Shown here in pieces: positions 6,010-17,767 of a stretch of DNA of 56,581 bases. How positions within the stretch are numbered: position 1 is the first letter of the stretch; each line of letters starts with the position of its first letter. A program made the translations under genes and the position numbers. The notes under the pieces are model-generated. The model saw nothing but the letters and a program-made list of their open reading frames with translations, had not been told where the DNA came from and made no database searches. Origin of the DNA: Pseudomonadota bacterium (GTDB lineage Bacteria; Pseudomonadota; Gammaproteobacteria; Steroidobacterales; GCA-2729495); contig CAUJIY010000138.1 of assembly GCA_963205295.1 (NCBI GenBank), positions 1 to 56,581 of the forward strand, read 5' to 3'.

Positions 6010-8217
6010 TCAGCTCCCGAGCTGGAAGACGAGCAGGGCGCCGGCGTAGCCCATGCCGGTCATGTAGATCCAGGCGAAGCCGGCCCAGCCCCAGCTGTTG
6101 GTTTCGCGCCGGATCATGACGATGGTGGCGACGCACTGCAGGCAGAAGGCGTAGAAGACCAGCATGCCGAGGGCCATCGGCAGCGTGTACACGGGGCGGC
6201 CGTCGGGCCAGGTGGCCGCCCGCAGCTGCCCGATCAGCGCCACGTCGGTTTCGTTGGTGTCGGCGCCGACGGCGTAGATGGTGCCGAGGACGGCGACGAC
6301 CACCTCGCGCGCCGGGAAGCCGGCGATCACGGCAGCCGATACCTTCCAGTCCCAGCCGAGCGGGGCGAACACCGGGGCGACGGCCTTGCCGAGGCGGCCG
6401 AGGTAGCTGCCCTCGAGATGGGCGGCGCCCTCGGCATCGTCGATGCGGCGCAGTTCCTCGCCGAGCGCATCACCGCTGAGCGTGGCCTCGGCACGGGCGC
6501 GCTCGGTGTCGAAGCGTTCGCTGGCCGCGTCGGGTCGCGGGAAGTAGGCCAGCGCCCAGATCACCACGGCGACGCTGAAGATGACGGTGCCGGCACGCAC
6601 CAGGAAGACGCGCCCGCGCTCGAGCAGGCGCAGCAGCACCGAGCGCCAGTTCGGCAGGCGGTACGGCGGCAGCTCGATCAGGAAGGTTGGCGTGGGCCCG
6701 CGCAGCGCGGTGCGCTTCATCACGAAAGCGGTGAAGACGCCGGCGAAGATGCCGAGCAGGTACAGCGTGAGCAGCACCAGACCCTGCAGGTTGACGGTGC
6801 CGCCGAGGTAGCGCTGGTCGGGGATGAAGGCGCCGATCAGCAGCGCGTACACCGGCAGGCGCGCCGAGCAGGTCATGAACGGCGCGGCGAGGATGGTGGC
6901 GAGCCGGTCGCGTCGCTCCGGGATGACGCGCGTGGCCATGATGCCGGGCACCGCGCAGGCGAAGCTCGACAGCATCGGGATGAACGACTGCCCCGACAGT
7001 CCGCACAGGCGCATCACCCGATCGATGAGGAACGCGACCCGCGGCATGTAGCCGGTGTCCTCGAGCAGGATGATGAAGGCGAACAGGATCAGGATCTGCG
7101 GCAGGAAGATGACCACGCTGCCGACGCCGGCGATCGCGCCGTCCACCAGCAGGCTGGTGATGGCACCTGGCGGCAGCACGGCGCGGGCGGCTTCGCCGAG
7201 TGTCGTGGTGGCCGTGTCGATCAGGTCCATGAGCGGCGTGGCCCAGGAGAACACGGCCTGGAACACGGTCGCCATCACCAGCACGAACAGGAGCGAGCCG
7301 ACCACCGGGTGATTGGTGATGCGGTCGAGGTGCTCGCGCAGCGTTACGCGTGGCGGAGCGCGCCGTTCCACCGCGGTGACGATGCCGTTGATGAGGTCGT
7401 AGCGGCTGCGCGCCTCGATGGCGGCTAGCGAGCTGCCGGTGCTGAGCCGCATGCGCAGCTCGACGAGTTCGGCCAGGAACTCGGCGCTCGTCGCGTACTC
7501 GAAGCGCCGCTCGGCGATGCCACCGGCATCGATCAGAGCGCGTTCCACCTCGTAGGCCGACAGGTTGTGGCCGGCCGCGGTGAGCCTGGTACTCAGATCG
7601 AGCGCGGCACGATGCACCTCGGGCAGCACCACGAGCCGTGCGCGGGGTGGCTGCGCGATGGCGGCAGCGAGCGCGGTGCGCAGCTGCGCCAAACCTTCAC
7701 CGCTGGTGGCGACAACCGGAACCACCGCGCAGTCGAGCCGCGGCGCCAGCGCCGCGACATCGATCTCGACGCCGGCGTCGGTGGCCACGTCGAGCATGTT
7801 GAGGGCGATCACCAGCGGCAGCCCGAGTTCGGCGAGCTGGGTGGCGAGGAACAGATTGCGGCGCAGGTTGGTCGCATCGACGACCACCAGCACGGCGCGC
7901 GGCGGGGCGAGGTCTTCGACGTGGCCGAGCAGCACGTCGATCGCCACCATCTCGTCGGGGGAGCGCGCGGCGAGCGAATACGTGCCCGGCAGGTCGACCA
8001 GGCACACCTCGCGGCCACCGAGGTCGATGCGGCCGGTGTGCCGCTCGACGGTCACGCCCGGGTAGTTGGCGGTCTTCTGCTTCAGTCCCGTGAGGGCGTT
8101 GAAGAGGGTGCTCTTGCCGGTGTTCGGGTTGCCGATGACGGCGACGACCGGGGCGGCGTGCGGGTCGGGTACCCCTGCTTCACGCGTGGACGCCCCGACC
8201 GGGGCCGACGCGCTCAT
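6010..8217 (-). CDS. feoB: Ferrous iron transporter FeoB
   Basis: 735 residues. It is a polytopic inner-membrane protein that imports Fe2+ and is controlled by an N-terminal G-protein domain. Visible are G1 GNPNTGKST (29–37), a DLPG G3 motif within VDLPGTYSL, and NMLD as G4. These are followed by the GDI-like helical region and several membrane segments with the two 'gate' regions (e.g. 'SCRLPVY'-type as SARLPVYALLIGAF). Length fits the family (about 700–780). The start overlaps the feoA stop by 4 bases (ATGA), so the pair is translationally coupled. I see no clear Fur box upstream of feoA. Confidence 0.95.
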   Translation of the reverse strand: MSASAPVGASTREAGVPDPHAAPVVAVIGNPNTGKSTLFNALTGLKQKTANYPGVTVERHTGRIDLGGREVCLVDLPGTYSLAARSPDEMVAIDVLLGHVEDLAPPRAVLVVVDATNLRRNLFLATQLAELGLPLVIALNMLDVATDAGVEIDVAALAPRLDCAVVPVVATSGEGLAQLRTALAAAIAQPPRARLVVLPEVHRAALDLSTRLTAAGHNLSAYEVERALIDAGGIAERRFEYATSAEFLAELVELRMRLSTGSSLAAIEARSRYDLINGIVTAVERRAPPRVTLREHLDRITNHPVVGSLLFVLVMATVFQAVFSWATPLMDLIDTATTTLGEAARAVLPPGAITSLLVDGAIAGVGSVVIFLPQILILFAFIILLEDTGYMPRVAFLIDRVMRLCGLSGQSFIPMLSSFACAVPGIMATRVIPERRDRLATILAAPFMTCSARLPVYALLIGAFIPDQRYLGGTVNLQGLVLLTLYLLGIFAGVFTAFVMKRTALRGPTPTFLIELPPYRLPNWRSVLLRLLERGRVFLVRAGTVIFSVAVVIWALAYFPRPDAASERFDTERARAEATLSGDALGEELRRIDDAEGAAHLEGSYLGRLGKAVAPVFAPLGWDWKVSAAVIAGFPAREVVVAVLGTIYAVGADTNETDVALIGQLRAATWPDGRPVYTLPMALGMLVFYAFCLQCVATIVMIRRETNSWGWAGFAWIYMTGMGYAGALLVFQLGS

Positions 8218-8441
8218 GGGCCGAGCCGGACCTCGACGCGGCGCGCCTCTTCGCGGCGCAGCGACAGGGCGTAGCCCATGACCTGGACTTCGACCGGATC
8301 GCCGCCGAGGGCGCGGCGGACCATGGCGACAGGAGACCCCTCGAGCAGGCCGAGTGCCATCAGGCGCTGCACCAGCGGACCTTCCCCGTCGATACGGGTG
8401 ATCGTGCCCTGCTGGCCGGGCTTGAGTTCGTCGAGGGTCAT
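8214..8441 (-). CDS. feoA: Ferrous iron transport protein FeoA
   Basis: 75 residues forming the small SH3-like FeoA fold (MTLDELKPGQQGTITRI, then 'MALGLLEGSPVAMVRRA' and 'VMGYALSLRREEA'). FeoA is a cytoplasmic partner of FeoB. It overlaps feoB by 4 bases and lies 68 bases downstream of the tagH gene on the same strand. A TACAAT hexamer on the minus strand (8456–8451) sits just 9 bases before the start, which would give an almost leaderless mRNA if used. Confidence 0.92.
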   Translation of the reverse strand: MTLDELKPGQQGTITRIDGEGPLVQRLMALGLLEGSPVAMVRRALGGDPVEVQVMGYALSLRREEARRVEVRLGP

Positions 8442-8450
8442 TGCGCGGTC

Positions 8451-8456
8451 ATTGTA
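8451..8456 (-). promoter_or_regulatory. Possible -10 box for feoA
   Basis: TACAAT on the minus strand between tagH and feoA. No good -35 hexamer is seen about 17 bases further up. If used, feoABC can be transcribed apart from tagH. Confidence 0.35.
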
Positions 8457-8509
8457 GAGGAGAACCGCGTGCGACGCTGACCGCGCGCCGGCAGGGAGGT
8501 CGTGGTCGG

Positions 8510-9724
8510 TCAGGAGGCCTGGGCCGGGCGGCTGGCGATCGGGCGCGTGGCGCCGTGCTGGAGGAGTTCGAGCTCCTGCTCGTAGGACCTGGTCAGTTCA
8601 TCGATGACGACCGCGGGCAACGGTGCACCTTCTTCCTGGTGCATGAGCGTCAGGTAACTCTCTTCGTAGAGCTCCCAGTACTTGAGCTTGTTCGTTCCGG
8701 CCAGCAGGGGCGAGCGTTTCAGGCCACGGTCGAAGCGGCTGCGCAGCTCGTCTGGTTCCAGCCGCTCGGCGAAGTCGCGCACCGCATGGATCATCGCCTT
8801 GAACAGGGCCTGCTGGTGGTTGCGCACGTCCTGGAAGGCCGCCTGCACGGCGCGGTCCGGCGGCAGGTAGGACTGGCCCGGCTCACCGAGCAGGTAGCGC
8901 AGGGCCTCGGCGACGTTCGGCGAGAACTTCAGCGGATTGTTCGCTGCCGGACGGATCACGGTCTGCGGCAGGCGCAGCGCATCCTTCATGCGTGCGCGGC
9001 TCTGCAGCAGATCGGCCAGGCCGGTGACGAGTTCGCGGGTGAGGGTGCCGGCGATCCTGAGGATTTCCTCCGGGTTCGTGCCGTGCAGGTCGGCCGGAGT
9101 GAGCCCGGCGGCCTTGCAGAACACCTCGACTGCGGCGGCATGCCCGGTGGCGGGCTCGGTCCGTCGCTCGGGCAGGCGGCCGGCATTGGCCGGTGGACCC
9201 GGTGGTGTGCCGGTCTTAGGCAGGCGCATCACACTGCTCGCGCCCGGTTCGGCGGGCTTCAGGTGCTGCTCGAGTGCGTTGTACTCGAAGGCGCGCATGT
9301 TCTTTTCGTCGACGAGCTGCAGTTCCATCGATTCGTCGACGGGCACGAGCTGTGCGCGTACCACCGAATCGCGCATGCCATCGTCGGCCACGCCCTCGTC
9401 GCCGGCGGTGACCTCCACGTTGATCTCGTACTCGCCCATGCGCAGGCGGTCGCCGTTGAACAGCCGCTGCGGATGGCCGCGGCCAACGGCCGCGTCGGAG
9501 TCATTGATGTAGACGCCGTTGCGGCTGGTGTCGACGAGATAATAGGCGCCGCCCTGGAAGTCGATGAGCGCGTGACGGCTGGAGATGAAGCGCTTGGCGT
9601 CAGGCAGCACCCAGTCGTTGTCCTCGGCGCGGCCGATGGTGCCGCCGCAGGACACGAACTCGCGCAGCTGGGCCTCGCCCAACTGGCTCTTCTGCTGGCT
9701 GGTGATTCGCAGGCGCAACGCCAT
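8510..9724 (-). CDS. tagH: FHA-domain protein, TagH-like (type VI secretion associated)
   Basis: 404 residues from ATG at 9724 (MALRLRITSQQ). Residues about 1–110 form a forkhead-associated domain, with 'GGTIGRAEDNDWVLPD', 'ISSRHALIDF' and 'DTSRNGVYIND' supplying the phospho-Thr-binding loops. The C-terminal 200 residues ('NNPLKFSPNVAEALRYLL', 'VRNHQQALFKAM', 'RSPLLAGTNKLKYWELY') match the TagH C-terminal region of type VI secretion clusters. No other type VI gene is visible here, so this is an orphan or belongs to a cluster elsewhere. FHA domains read phosphothreonine, and two Ser/Thr kinases are encoded in the window. An in-frame ATG-like extension to 9814 has poor composition and is rejected. 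Confidence 0.75.
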   Translation of the reverse strand: MALRLRITSQQKSQLGEAQLREFVSCGGTIGRAEDNDWVLPDAKRFISSRHALIDFQGGAYYLVDTSRNGVYINDSDAAVGRGHPQRLFNGDRLRMGEYEINVEVTAGDEGVADDGMRDSVVRAQLVPVDESMELQLVDEKNMRAFEYNALEQHLKPAEPGASSVMRLPKTGTPPGPPANAGRLPERRTEPATGHAAAVEVFCKAAGLTPADLHGTNPEEILRIAGTLTRELVTGLADLLQSRARMKDALRLPQTVIRPAANNPLKFSPNVAEALRYLLGEPGQSYLPPDRAVQAAFQDVRNHQQALFKAMIHAVRDFAERLEPDELRSRFDRGLKRSPLLAGTNKLKYWELYEESYLTLMHQEEGAPLPAVVIDELTRSYEQELELLQHGATRPIASRPAQAS

Positions 9725-9879
9725 GGTGGACCCTGGCCGCCCGGCACGCCCCCGTCGGGCAGCCGGCGCGACACCCAATATCTGCTGGTGCATCATGGCT
9801 CTGTACGCCGGCACACGCCGCCGCCTGGTTCACAGTTCTCCGCCCCTGGGGTGCGGGCCTGCGCAGCGGATGGCTGGGC

Positions 9880-9885
9880 TATAAT
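9880..9885 (+). promoter_or_regulatory. -10 box for the DUF1820–purL unit
   Basis: A perfect TATAAT, 61 bases before the DUF1820 start, in the divergent gap between tagH and that gene. The matching -35 region is GC-rich and poor. Confidence 0.5.
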
Positions 9886-9946
9886 GCGGCCCCGTCTGAA
9901 GGGGTGCGTTGCTCCTGCCGGACTGGTTTCTCATCGCGCACCCGAG

Positions 9947-10288
9947 ATGTCCGCCCGCCGACTTTACAAAATCTCGTTCGTCAACCAGGGCAAGGTCTAC
10001 GAGATCTACGCCAGGTCCGTGAGCCAGGGAACGCTGTTCGGCTTCATCGAGGTCGAAAAGCTCGTCTTCGGCGAGCGCAGCACCGTGGTGCTCGACCCGT
10101 CCGAGGAACGCATCAAGTCGGAGTTCGAGGGGGTGCGCCGCACCTACCTGCCGATGCACTCCGTGCTGCGCATCGACGAAGTCGAGAAGGAAGGCGTCAG
10201 CAAGATCAGCAAGGCCGAGGGCAGCAACATCGCCCAGTTCCCGATGCCGGTCTACACCCCCGGCAGCCGTCATGACGGCGGTGACTGA
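9947..10288 (+). CDS. DUF1820 family protein
   Basis: 113 residues from ATG at 9947 ([20 protein letters not shown]). It matches the small, cytoplasmic, gammaproteobacterial DUF1820 family: '[14 protein letters not shown]', '[14 protein letters not shown]', '[17 protein letters not shown]' and '[13 protein letters not shown]'. Function is unknown. Its last 17 bases overlap the start of purL, so the two genes share an mRNA and may be coupled in translation. A much longer open frame to 8441 runs antisense to tagH and is not real. Confidence 0.85.
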   Translation: MSARRLYKISFVNQGKVYEIYARSVSQGTLFGFIEVEKLVFGERSTVVLDPSEERIKSEFEGVRRTYLPMHSVLRIDEVEKEGVSKISKAEGSNIAQFPMPVYTPGSRHDGGD

Positions 10289-13200
10289 GCCGGCTGGCCC
10301 GCCACGGCCGGGGCTGCTCGAGTTTCCCGGCTCCCCGGCCCTGTCCGATTTCCGCCTGGCTCGCCTGCTGGGCCAGGTCCAGGCCGTGGCGCCGCGCGTG
10401 ACCGGGCTCGAGGCGCGTTTCGTTCACTACGTGGATGTCGCGACCGGCCTCACGGCGCGCGAGCGCGACACGCTGGGCGAACTGCTGCACTACGGGTCGA
10501 CCCGTGCGCCGCGGGCCGGCGCCGTGCCGGCGCTCTGGGTCGTCCCCCGGCTCGGCACGATCTCGCCGTGGTCGAGCAAGGCGACCGACATTGCGCGCCT
10601 CTGCGGACTTGGCGCCGTGCGTCGCCTCGAGCGCGGCGTGGCCTGGAGCCTCGCGAGCGCGGTGCCGCTGTCGACCGTCGAGATCGGGGCGATCGCCCCG
10701 CTGGTGCACGACCGCATGACCGAGTCGGTGCTCACCCGCCCGGTCGAAGCGCTCGACCTGTTCGCGCACCAGCTGCCGGCGCGCCTGCGCCGCGTTGCAC
10801 TCGGCACCGGCGCCCGGGCTGCCCTCGAGAGCGCTAACCGCGATCTCGGGCTTGCACTCTCCGCCGACGAGATCGATTACCTCGCCAGACATTTCGGTGA
10901 ACTCGGCCGCGATCCGACCGACGCCGAGCTGATGATGTTCGCGCAGGCGAACTCCGAACATTGCCGGCACAAGATCTTCAACGCGACCTGGATCATCGAC
11001 GGCGAGGCGCAGCCGCAGAGCCTGTTCGACCTGATCCGCGCCACCCACGCCACCAACCCGGCCGGCGTGCTCAGCGCCTACCGCGACAACGCTGCGGTCA
11101 TCGCCGGCAGCACGGCGGGACGCCTGCTCGCCGATCCGGCGACCGGCGAGTACCGGCTCGCCCACGAACCGGTGCACACCCTCGTGAAGGTCGAGACCCA
11201 CAACCACCCGACGGCGATCTCGCCCTTCCCGGGTGCCGCCACCGGTGCCGGCGGCGAGATCCGTGACGAGGGCGCGACCGGGCGTGGTGCCCGGCCCAAG
11301 GCCGGACTCTGCGGCTTCACGGTCTCGCACCTGCGTCTGCCCGACGGCGCCGAACCTTGGGAGACCGGCGGGCTCGGCCGGCCACGGCGCGTCGCTGCGC
11401 CGCTGCAGATCATGCTGGAAGGGCCGATCGGTGCAGCGGCATTCAACAACGAGTTCGGCCGGCCGAACATCGCTGGCTACTTCCGCACCTTCGAGCAGCC
11501 TATGGCGGGCGAAACCGGCCGCGCCTGGGGTTACCACAAGCCGATCATGATCGCCGGCGGGCTCGGCAACATCCGCGAGGCCGATGTCCACAAGGCCGAG
11601 GTACCGCCCGGTGCGCTGCTGGTGGTGCTCGGTGGCCCGGCCATGCTGATCGGACTCGGCGGTGGCGCGGCCTCGTCGATGACCAGCGGCACGAGCACCG
11701 AGGATCTCGACTTCGCCTCCGTCCAGCGTGGCAACCCGGAGATGCAGCGTCGCGCCCAGCAGGTGATCGAGTCCTGCTGGGCGGCCGGTGCGTCACCGTC
11801 GGGACACAACCCGATCCTCATCGTGCACGACGTCGGGGCCGGCGGGCTGTCGAACGCATTGCCCGAACTCGTCGACCACAGCCACCGCGGCGCACGGCTC
11901 GAACTGCGCGACATCCCGAGTGCCGAGCCCGGGCTGTCGCCGGCGGAGATCTGGTGCAACGAGGCGCAGGAACGCTACGTGCTGGCTATCGCGCCGGCCG
12001 ACCTCGCCTGGTTTGCCGCCGCCTGTGCACGCGAGCGCTGCCCGTTCGCCGTGCTCGGCTCGGCCGATGCGAGTGGCCGGCTGACGGTCACCGACCGCCT
12101 GCACGGCGAGCCGCCGGTCGACCTGCCCCTCGAGGTGCTGCTCGGCAAGCCGCCGCGCACGGTGATGACCGTGACGCGCGCGCCCCGCGGTGCGCCGGCG
12201 GCGGCTTTCGCGCATCTCGACCTTGCCGAATCCTGCCGGCGCGTGCTGCGCTTCCCGGCGGTGGCCGACAAGTCGTTTCTCATCCACATCGGCGACCGCA
12301 CCGTCGGCGGCCTGGTGTGCCGCGACCAGCTGGTCGGGCCGTGGCAGGTGCCGGTGGCCGACGTCGCGGTCACCGCGCTTGGTTTCGAGGGCAGCGCCGG
12401 CGAGGCGATGGCGATGGGCGAACGTACGCCGCTCGCCGTGCTCGATCCGCCCGCCTCCGGGCGCATGGCGGTCGGCGAGGCGCTGACCAACGTGCTCGCC
12501 GGCGGCATCAGCGCCCTCGACGAGGTGAGGCTGTCGGCCAACTGGATGGCGGCGAGCGGCGTGGCCGGCGAGGACGAGGCGCTGTTTGCCACCGTCAGCG
12601 CGGTGAGTGTGCTGGCGCGGGCGCTGCGCATCGCCATCCCGGTCGGCAAGGACTCGCTCTCCATGCGCACGGCCTGGCAGGACCGCGGCCAGCCGAAGGC
12701 GGTGGTGGCACCGGTGTCGCTGATCGTGTCGGCCTTCGCACCGGTGCCCGATGTCACCCGCACGCTGACGCCGCAACTCGTGCGCACAGGCGACACGGTG
12801 CTCTACCTCGTCGACCTCGGTGCCGGGCGCAATCGCCTGGGTGGTTCCTGTCTCGCGCAGGTGCACGGCATCGCCGGTGGGGCGGTGCCCGATGTGGACG
12901 ATCCGGCGCGCCTCGCGGCGTTCGCCGAGGTCGTGCTCGGGCTGCACCGGCGCGGCCTGCTGCTGGCGTATCACGATCGCAGCGACGGTGGGCTCTTCGC
13001 CACGCTGGCCGAGATGGCGTTCGCCGGACGCGCCGGCCTGACGGTGGACCTGCCGCCGGGCGCGGGCGGGGCGGTGGGAGCGCTGTTCACCGAGGAACTC
13101 GGCGCCGTGCTCCAGCTGGGCGCAGCCGATGTGCCGGCGCTCGAGGCAGCCTGCGCGGGCGCCGGTCTCGGCGACTGCCTGCACCGGCTCGGCCAGGTCG

Positions 13201-14213
13201 ACGGCGGCGATCGGCTGGTCTTTCGCCACGACGGCCAGGCGCTGCTCGACTTCACCCGCGGCGAACTGCGAGCGACGTGGTCCGAGCTGAGTTACCGCAT
13301 GCAGTCGCTGCGCGACCACCCGGCTGCGGCGGCCGAGGCCCGCGCGGCCGCCTGCGACGAGGCAGACCCGGGGCTCACCCCGGCGCTCAGCTTCGATCCT
13401 GCGGAAAATGTCGCGGCCCCGTACATCGCCACCGGGGCGCGCCCGCCGGTCGCCATCCTGCGCGAGCAGGGCGTGAACAGCCAGCTCGAGATGGCAGCAG
13501 CCTTCCTGCGCGCCGGGTTTGCCCCGGTCGACGTGCACATGTCGGATTTGCTGGAGGGGCGCCGCACGCTTACGGAGTTTCGCGGCCTGGTGATCTGCGG
13601 TGGCTTCTCCTTCGGCGACGTGCTCGGCGCCGGCGGTGGCTGGGCGAAGTCGATCCTGTTCAATGCGCAGGCGCGCGCCGGCTTCCAGGCGTTCTTCGAG
13701 CGTGCGGACACCTTCACGCTCGGCGTGTGCAACGGCTGCCAGATGCTCGCCACGCTGCGCCCGATCATTCCCGGCACGGCGCACTGGCCGCGCTTCGTGC
13801 AGAACTTCTCCGAGCAGTTCGAGGCGCGCCTTAGCCTGGTCGAGGTGCTGCCGAGCCGCTCGGTGCTGCTCGGCGGGATGACCGGCAGCCGGTTGCTGAT
13901 CGCGACCTCGCACGGCGAGGGCCGCGCCGAGTTCACTGCCCCGACCGATCTGCCGGCCTGCTACGCCGCCGGGCAGGTGGCGATCCGCTACATCGACAAC
14001 CACGGCTGCCCGGCGCGCAGCTATCCGGCCAACCCGAATGGGTCGCCGGACGGCGTGGCCGGGCTCACGTCCGCGGACGGTCGCGTGACGGTTTTCATGC
14101 CGCACCCGGAACGCGTGCACCTCACGCGCCAGCACTCCTGGGCGCCGCGGGACTGGGGCGAGGAAGGCCCGTGGCTGCGGATGTTCCGCAACGCCCGGAC
14201 GTGGGTCGGCTGA
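10272..14213 (+). CDS. purL: Phosphoribosylformylglycinamidine synthase
   Basis: 1313 residues, the large single-chain PurL of gammaproteobacteria. It converts FGAR plus glutamine and ATP to FGAM in purine synthesis. Visible are the N-terminal PurS-like part, the signature [15 protein letters not shown], '[20 protein letters not shown]', '[11 protein letters not shown]' and 'PVGKDSLSM'. A C-terminal glutamine amidotransferase starts near residue 1060 ([16 protein letters not shown]), with nucleophile Cys in GVCNGCQM (about residue 1153) and a His/Glu pair in FMPHPERV. The start at 10272 lies inside the end of the DUF1820 gene; a later start would remove the N-terminal domain. Confidence 0.97.
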   Translation: MTAVTEPAGPPRPGLLEFPGSPALSDFRLARLLGQVQAVAPRVTGLEARFVHYVDVATGLTARERDTLGELLHYGSTRAPRAGAVPALWVVPRLGTISPWSSKATDIARLCGLGAVRRLERGVAWSLASAVPLSTVEIGAIAPLVHDRMTESVLTRPVEALDLFAHQLPARLRRVALGTGARAALESANRDLGLALSADEIDYLARHFGELGRDPTDAELMMFAQANSEHCRHKIFNATWIIDGEAQPQSLFDLIRATHATNPAGVLSAYRDNAAVIAGSTAGRLLADPATGEYRLAHEPVHTLVKVETHNHPTAISPFPGAATGAGGEIRDEGATGRGARPKAGLCGFTVSHLRLPDGAEPWETGGLGRPRRVAAPLQIMLEGPIGAAAFNNEFGRPNIAGYFRTFEQPMAGETGRAWGYHKPIMIAGGLGNIREADVHKAEVPPGALLVVLGGPAMLIGLGGGAASSMTSGTSTEDLDFASVQRGNPEMQRRAQQVIESCWAAGASPSGHNPILIVHDVGAGGLSNALPELVDHSHRGARLELRDIPSAEPGLSPAEIWCNEAQERYVLAIAPADLAWFAAACARERCPFAVLGSADASGRLTVTDRLHGEPPVDLPLEVLLGKPPRTVMTVTRAPRGAPAAAFAHLDLAESCRRVLRFPAVADKSFLIHIGDRTVGGLVCRDQLVGPWQVPVADVAVTALGFEGSAGEAMAMGERTPLAVLDPPASGRMAVGEALTNVLAGGISALDEVRLSANWMAASGVAGEDEALFATVSAVSVLARALRIAIPVGKDSLSMRTAWQDRGQPKAVVAPVSLIVSAFAPVPDVTRTLTPQLVRTGDTVLYLVDLGAGRNRLGGSCLAQVHGIAGGAVPDVDDPARLAAFAEVVLGLHRRGLLLAYHDRSDGGLFATLAEMAFAGRAGLTVDLPPGAGGAVGALFTEELGAVLQLGAADVPALEAACAGAGLGDCLHRLGQVDGGDRLVFRHDGQALLDFTRGELRATWSELSYRMQSLRDHPAAAAEARAAACDEADPGLTPALSFDPAENVAAPYIATGARPPVAILREQGVNSQLEMAAAFLRAGFAPVDVHMSDLLEGRRTLTEFRGLVICGGFSFGDVLGAGGGWAKSILFNAQARAGFQAFFERADTFTLGVCNGCQMLATLRPIIPGTAHWPRFVQNFSEQFEARLSLVEVLPSRSVLLGGMTGSRLLIATSHGEGRAEFTAPTDLPACYAAGQVAIRYIDNHGCPARSYPANPNGSPDGVAGLTSADGRVTVFMPHPERVHLTRQHSWAPRDWGEEGPWLRMFRNARTWVG

Positions 14214-14234
14214 GCGTCCCGGTCGCCGGTCCGG

Positions 14235-14951
14235 TCAGCGTCCGGCCGCGCGCGACGCCGTGAGGTCGCCGGTGGGGCGCACCGGCTCGGCGGCTGGAAA
14301 CTGGCGCAGGCGCAGCGCCGCCTGCAGCTTCGCGCGGCGTACGTAGGCCTGGTAGAGCAGGTCCTTCATCGTCTCGAGCAGCACCGCCGCCTGCAGCCGC
14401 GTGAGCGGTACGCTCGTCGTGCCGTGCACCGGTTCGCCCTCGAAGAGCACGCGGCGGATCGCGGCGAACGTGGCCTCGTCGATCCCGGCGAGCGCCTTCA
14501 CTTCGGCGACCTGGTCGAAGATGCGCAGGCGGCTGCGCTCGCCCTGGTCCTCCAGCACGGCCTGGACCGTGGCCCGGCACATCACCGCGAATGCCTGCAG
14601 CAGGCCGGCGGCGTGGCAGGCGAGCGCCTCGCGGAAGGCAGCAGCAACGCGCTCGGGAAGCGTGTCGTAGCTGAAACGCTCCGGCGGGTGCTCCATCTGC
14701 TCGGGGTGCGGGTGGAACTCGATGCGGTCGTCATGCCAGGCACGCACCCGGTAGCGGACGAACAGCGGCGTGTGGCAGGAGTCGCACTGGAGCACGATGC
14801 CGATGCGGGCCGGACGGTCGGCGCGCAGCCGCGCGAAGCCGGGGCAGGCGAGCAGCGACAGGTGCGCCGTGTTGCCGCAGTGCGGACAGTCGCCGCTGAC
14901 CGACTCGCGGTGCAGGCGATTCTGGCTGTCGAGATAGGCCGCTGTGGTCAT
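14235..14951 (-). CDS. DUF4145 domain protein with N-terminal zinc ribbon
   Basis: 238 residues from ATG at 14951 (MTTAAYLDSQNRLH). Two Cys pairs, CPHCGN near residue 22 and CDSCH near residue 57, look like a zinc ribbon. The rest ('LPERVAAAFREALACHAAGL', 'FAVMCRATVQAVLEDQG', 'LLETMKDLLYQAYV') matches the helical DUF4145 domain, found alone or fused to restriction and other nucleic-acid enzymes. Function is not known. It is 25 bases downstream of ettA on the same strand and probably co-transcribed with it. The frame upstream to 15077 is low-complexity antisense to ettA. Confidence 0.75.
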   Translation of the reverse strand: MTTAAYLDSQNRLHRESVSGDCPHCGNTAHLSLLACPGFARLRADRPARIGIVLQCDSCHTPLFVRYRVRAWHDDRIEFHPHPEQMEHPPERFSYDTLPERVAAAFREALACHAAGLLQAFAVMCRATVQAVLEDQGERSRLRIFDQVAEVKALAGIDEATFAAIRRVLFEGEPVHGTTSVPLTRLQAAVLLETMKDLLYQAYVRRAKLQAALRLRQFPAAEPVRPTGDLTASRAAGR

Positions 14952-14976
14952 GGCGCGCGCTCCGCCCCCGCAGGCG

Positions 14977-16650
<1,674 letters not shown>

Positions 16651-16714
16651 GAAATCGAAGGTCCGGCTGCGCAGCAACGCGCGATTATCCCGGAAGCGCT
16701 GCGCGGCTGCACCC

Positions 16715-16720
16715 TATAAT
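16715..16720 (+). promoter_or_regulatory. -10 box upstream of the deacetylase-like gene
   Basis: A perfect TATAAT 17 bases before the ATG at 16738, in the divergent gap with ettA. The -35 region is GC-rich. Confidence 0.45.
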
Positions 16721-16737
16721 CCGCGTGAGCCCGCCCC

Positions 16738-17712
16738 ATGCCGCATCGAGTCATGGTCATCCACGATCCGCGTACCGCTGCCTACGGCTTCGGTGGCGGG
16801 CACCCGTTCGGCCCGGACCGCCACGACGTCTTCCACGCCGAACTGGAACGCAGCGGGCTCGCCGCGCAAGTGGCGCTGCAGGCCGGCCGCCCGGCGACCC
16901 GCGAGGAACTGCTCGCTTTCCACACCAGCGCGCACGTCGATTTCGTCGCGCAGTCCTGTGCGGGCGGGAGGGGCTTTCTCGATGGCGGTGACACCCCGGC
17001 CGAGGCCGGCCTCGATGACGCCGCGGCAGCCGTGGTCGGCGCCGCCGTCGTCGCCATGGAGGCGGTCATGGCCGGGAAGGCGCCAAGCGCCTTCGTGCCG
17101 ATCGCCGGACTGCACCACGCCGGCCGCGACTACGCTGCCGGCTTCTGTATCTACAACGACTGCGGTGTGGTGCTCGAACTGCTGCGCCGGCGCCACGGGC
17201 TCGAGCGCGTCGCCTACGTCGACATCGATGCCCACCACGGCGACGGCGTCTACTACGGCTTCGAAGCCGACCCGGGCGTCGTGGTCGCCGACATCCACGA
17301 AGACGGCCGCTACCTCTATCCCGGCACCGGCGCGGCGCACGAGACGGGCCGCGACGCGGCGCGGGGGACGAAGCTCAACCTGCCGCTGCCGCCGGGGGCC
17401 GACGACGCCGCCTTTCGCCTCGCCTGGGCGCGCGTCGAGGCCCACCTCGAGGCCGCGCACCCGCAGTTCATCGTCATGCAGTGCGGGGCCGACAGCGTCG
17501 GCGGGGACCCGCTGACGCACCTCGCGTTCTCGCCGGCGACGCACGGCTGGGCGGCGGGCCGGCTCGCGGCGCTCGCCGCACGCCACTGCGGTGGACGCAT
17601 GCTGGTCACCGGTGGGGGTGGCTACGACCGGGGCAATCTCGCCCGCGCCTGGACCGCCGTGGTGCGTGCCCTGGTCGACGCCGCCGGAGGCAGGTTTCCA
17701 GGTCCGGCCTGA
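16738..17712 (+). CDS. Histone deacetylase family protein (AcuC/acetylpolyamine deacetylase-like)
   Basis: 324 residues. The zinc-amidohydrolase core is complete: '[21 protein letters not shown]' (tandem His), '[18 protein letters not shown]' (metal Asp and His), '[10 protein letters not shown]' (metal Asp) and '[16 protein letters not shown]' near the end. Bacterial members deacetylate acetoin-related proteins, acetyl-lysine or acetylpolyamines; the substrate here is not decidable. It is cytoplasmic. It is followed by glyA on the same strand, which has its own -10 box. Confidence 0.85.
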   Translation: MPHRVMVIHDPRTAAYGFGGGHPFGPDRHDVFHAELERSGLAAQVALQAGRPATREELLAFHTSAHVDFVAQSCAGGRGFLDGGDTPAEAGLDDAAAAVVGAAVVAMEAVMAGKAPSAFVPIAGLHHAGRDYAAGFCIYNDCGVVLELLRRRHGLERVAYVDIDAHHGDGVYYGFEADPGVVVADIHEDGRYLYPGTGAAHETGRDAARGTKLNLPLPPGADDAAFRLAWARVEAHLEAAHPQFIVMQCGADSVGGDPLTHLAFSPATHGWAAGRLAALAARHCGGRMLVTGGGGYDRGNLARAWTAVVRALVDAAGGRFPGPA

Positions 17713-17725
17713 AGCGGCGCGGATT

Positions 17726-17739
17726 GCTCGGGTACAATT
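17726..17739 (+). promoter_or_regulatory. glyA promoter element
   Basis: GCTCGGGTACAATT with -10 TACAAT at 17733–17738, 30 bases before the glyA ATG. The identical 14 bases occur upstream of nrdR at 19826. No -35 consensus is apparent at either site. Confidence 0.5.
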
Positions 17740-17767
17740 GCGCCCCCCATCGACCCCGGAGACAGGC

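Noticed and set aside
8442-8509. Fur box before feoA
   Set aside because: No GATAAT-type palindrome is visible in this GC-rich gap.
11357-13834. 825-codon open frame on the plus strand inside purL
   Set aside because: Arg/Ala/Gly-rich shadow frame of a high-GC gene; purL is certain in the other frame.
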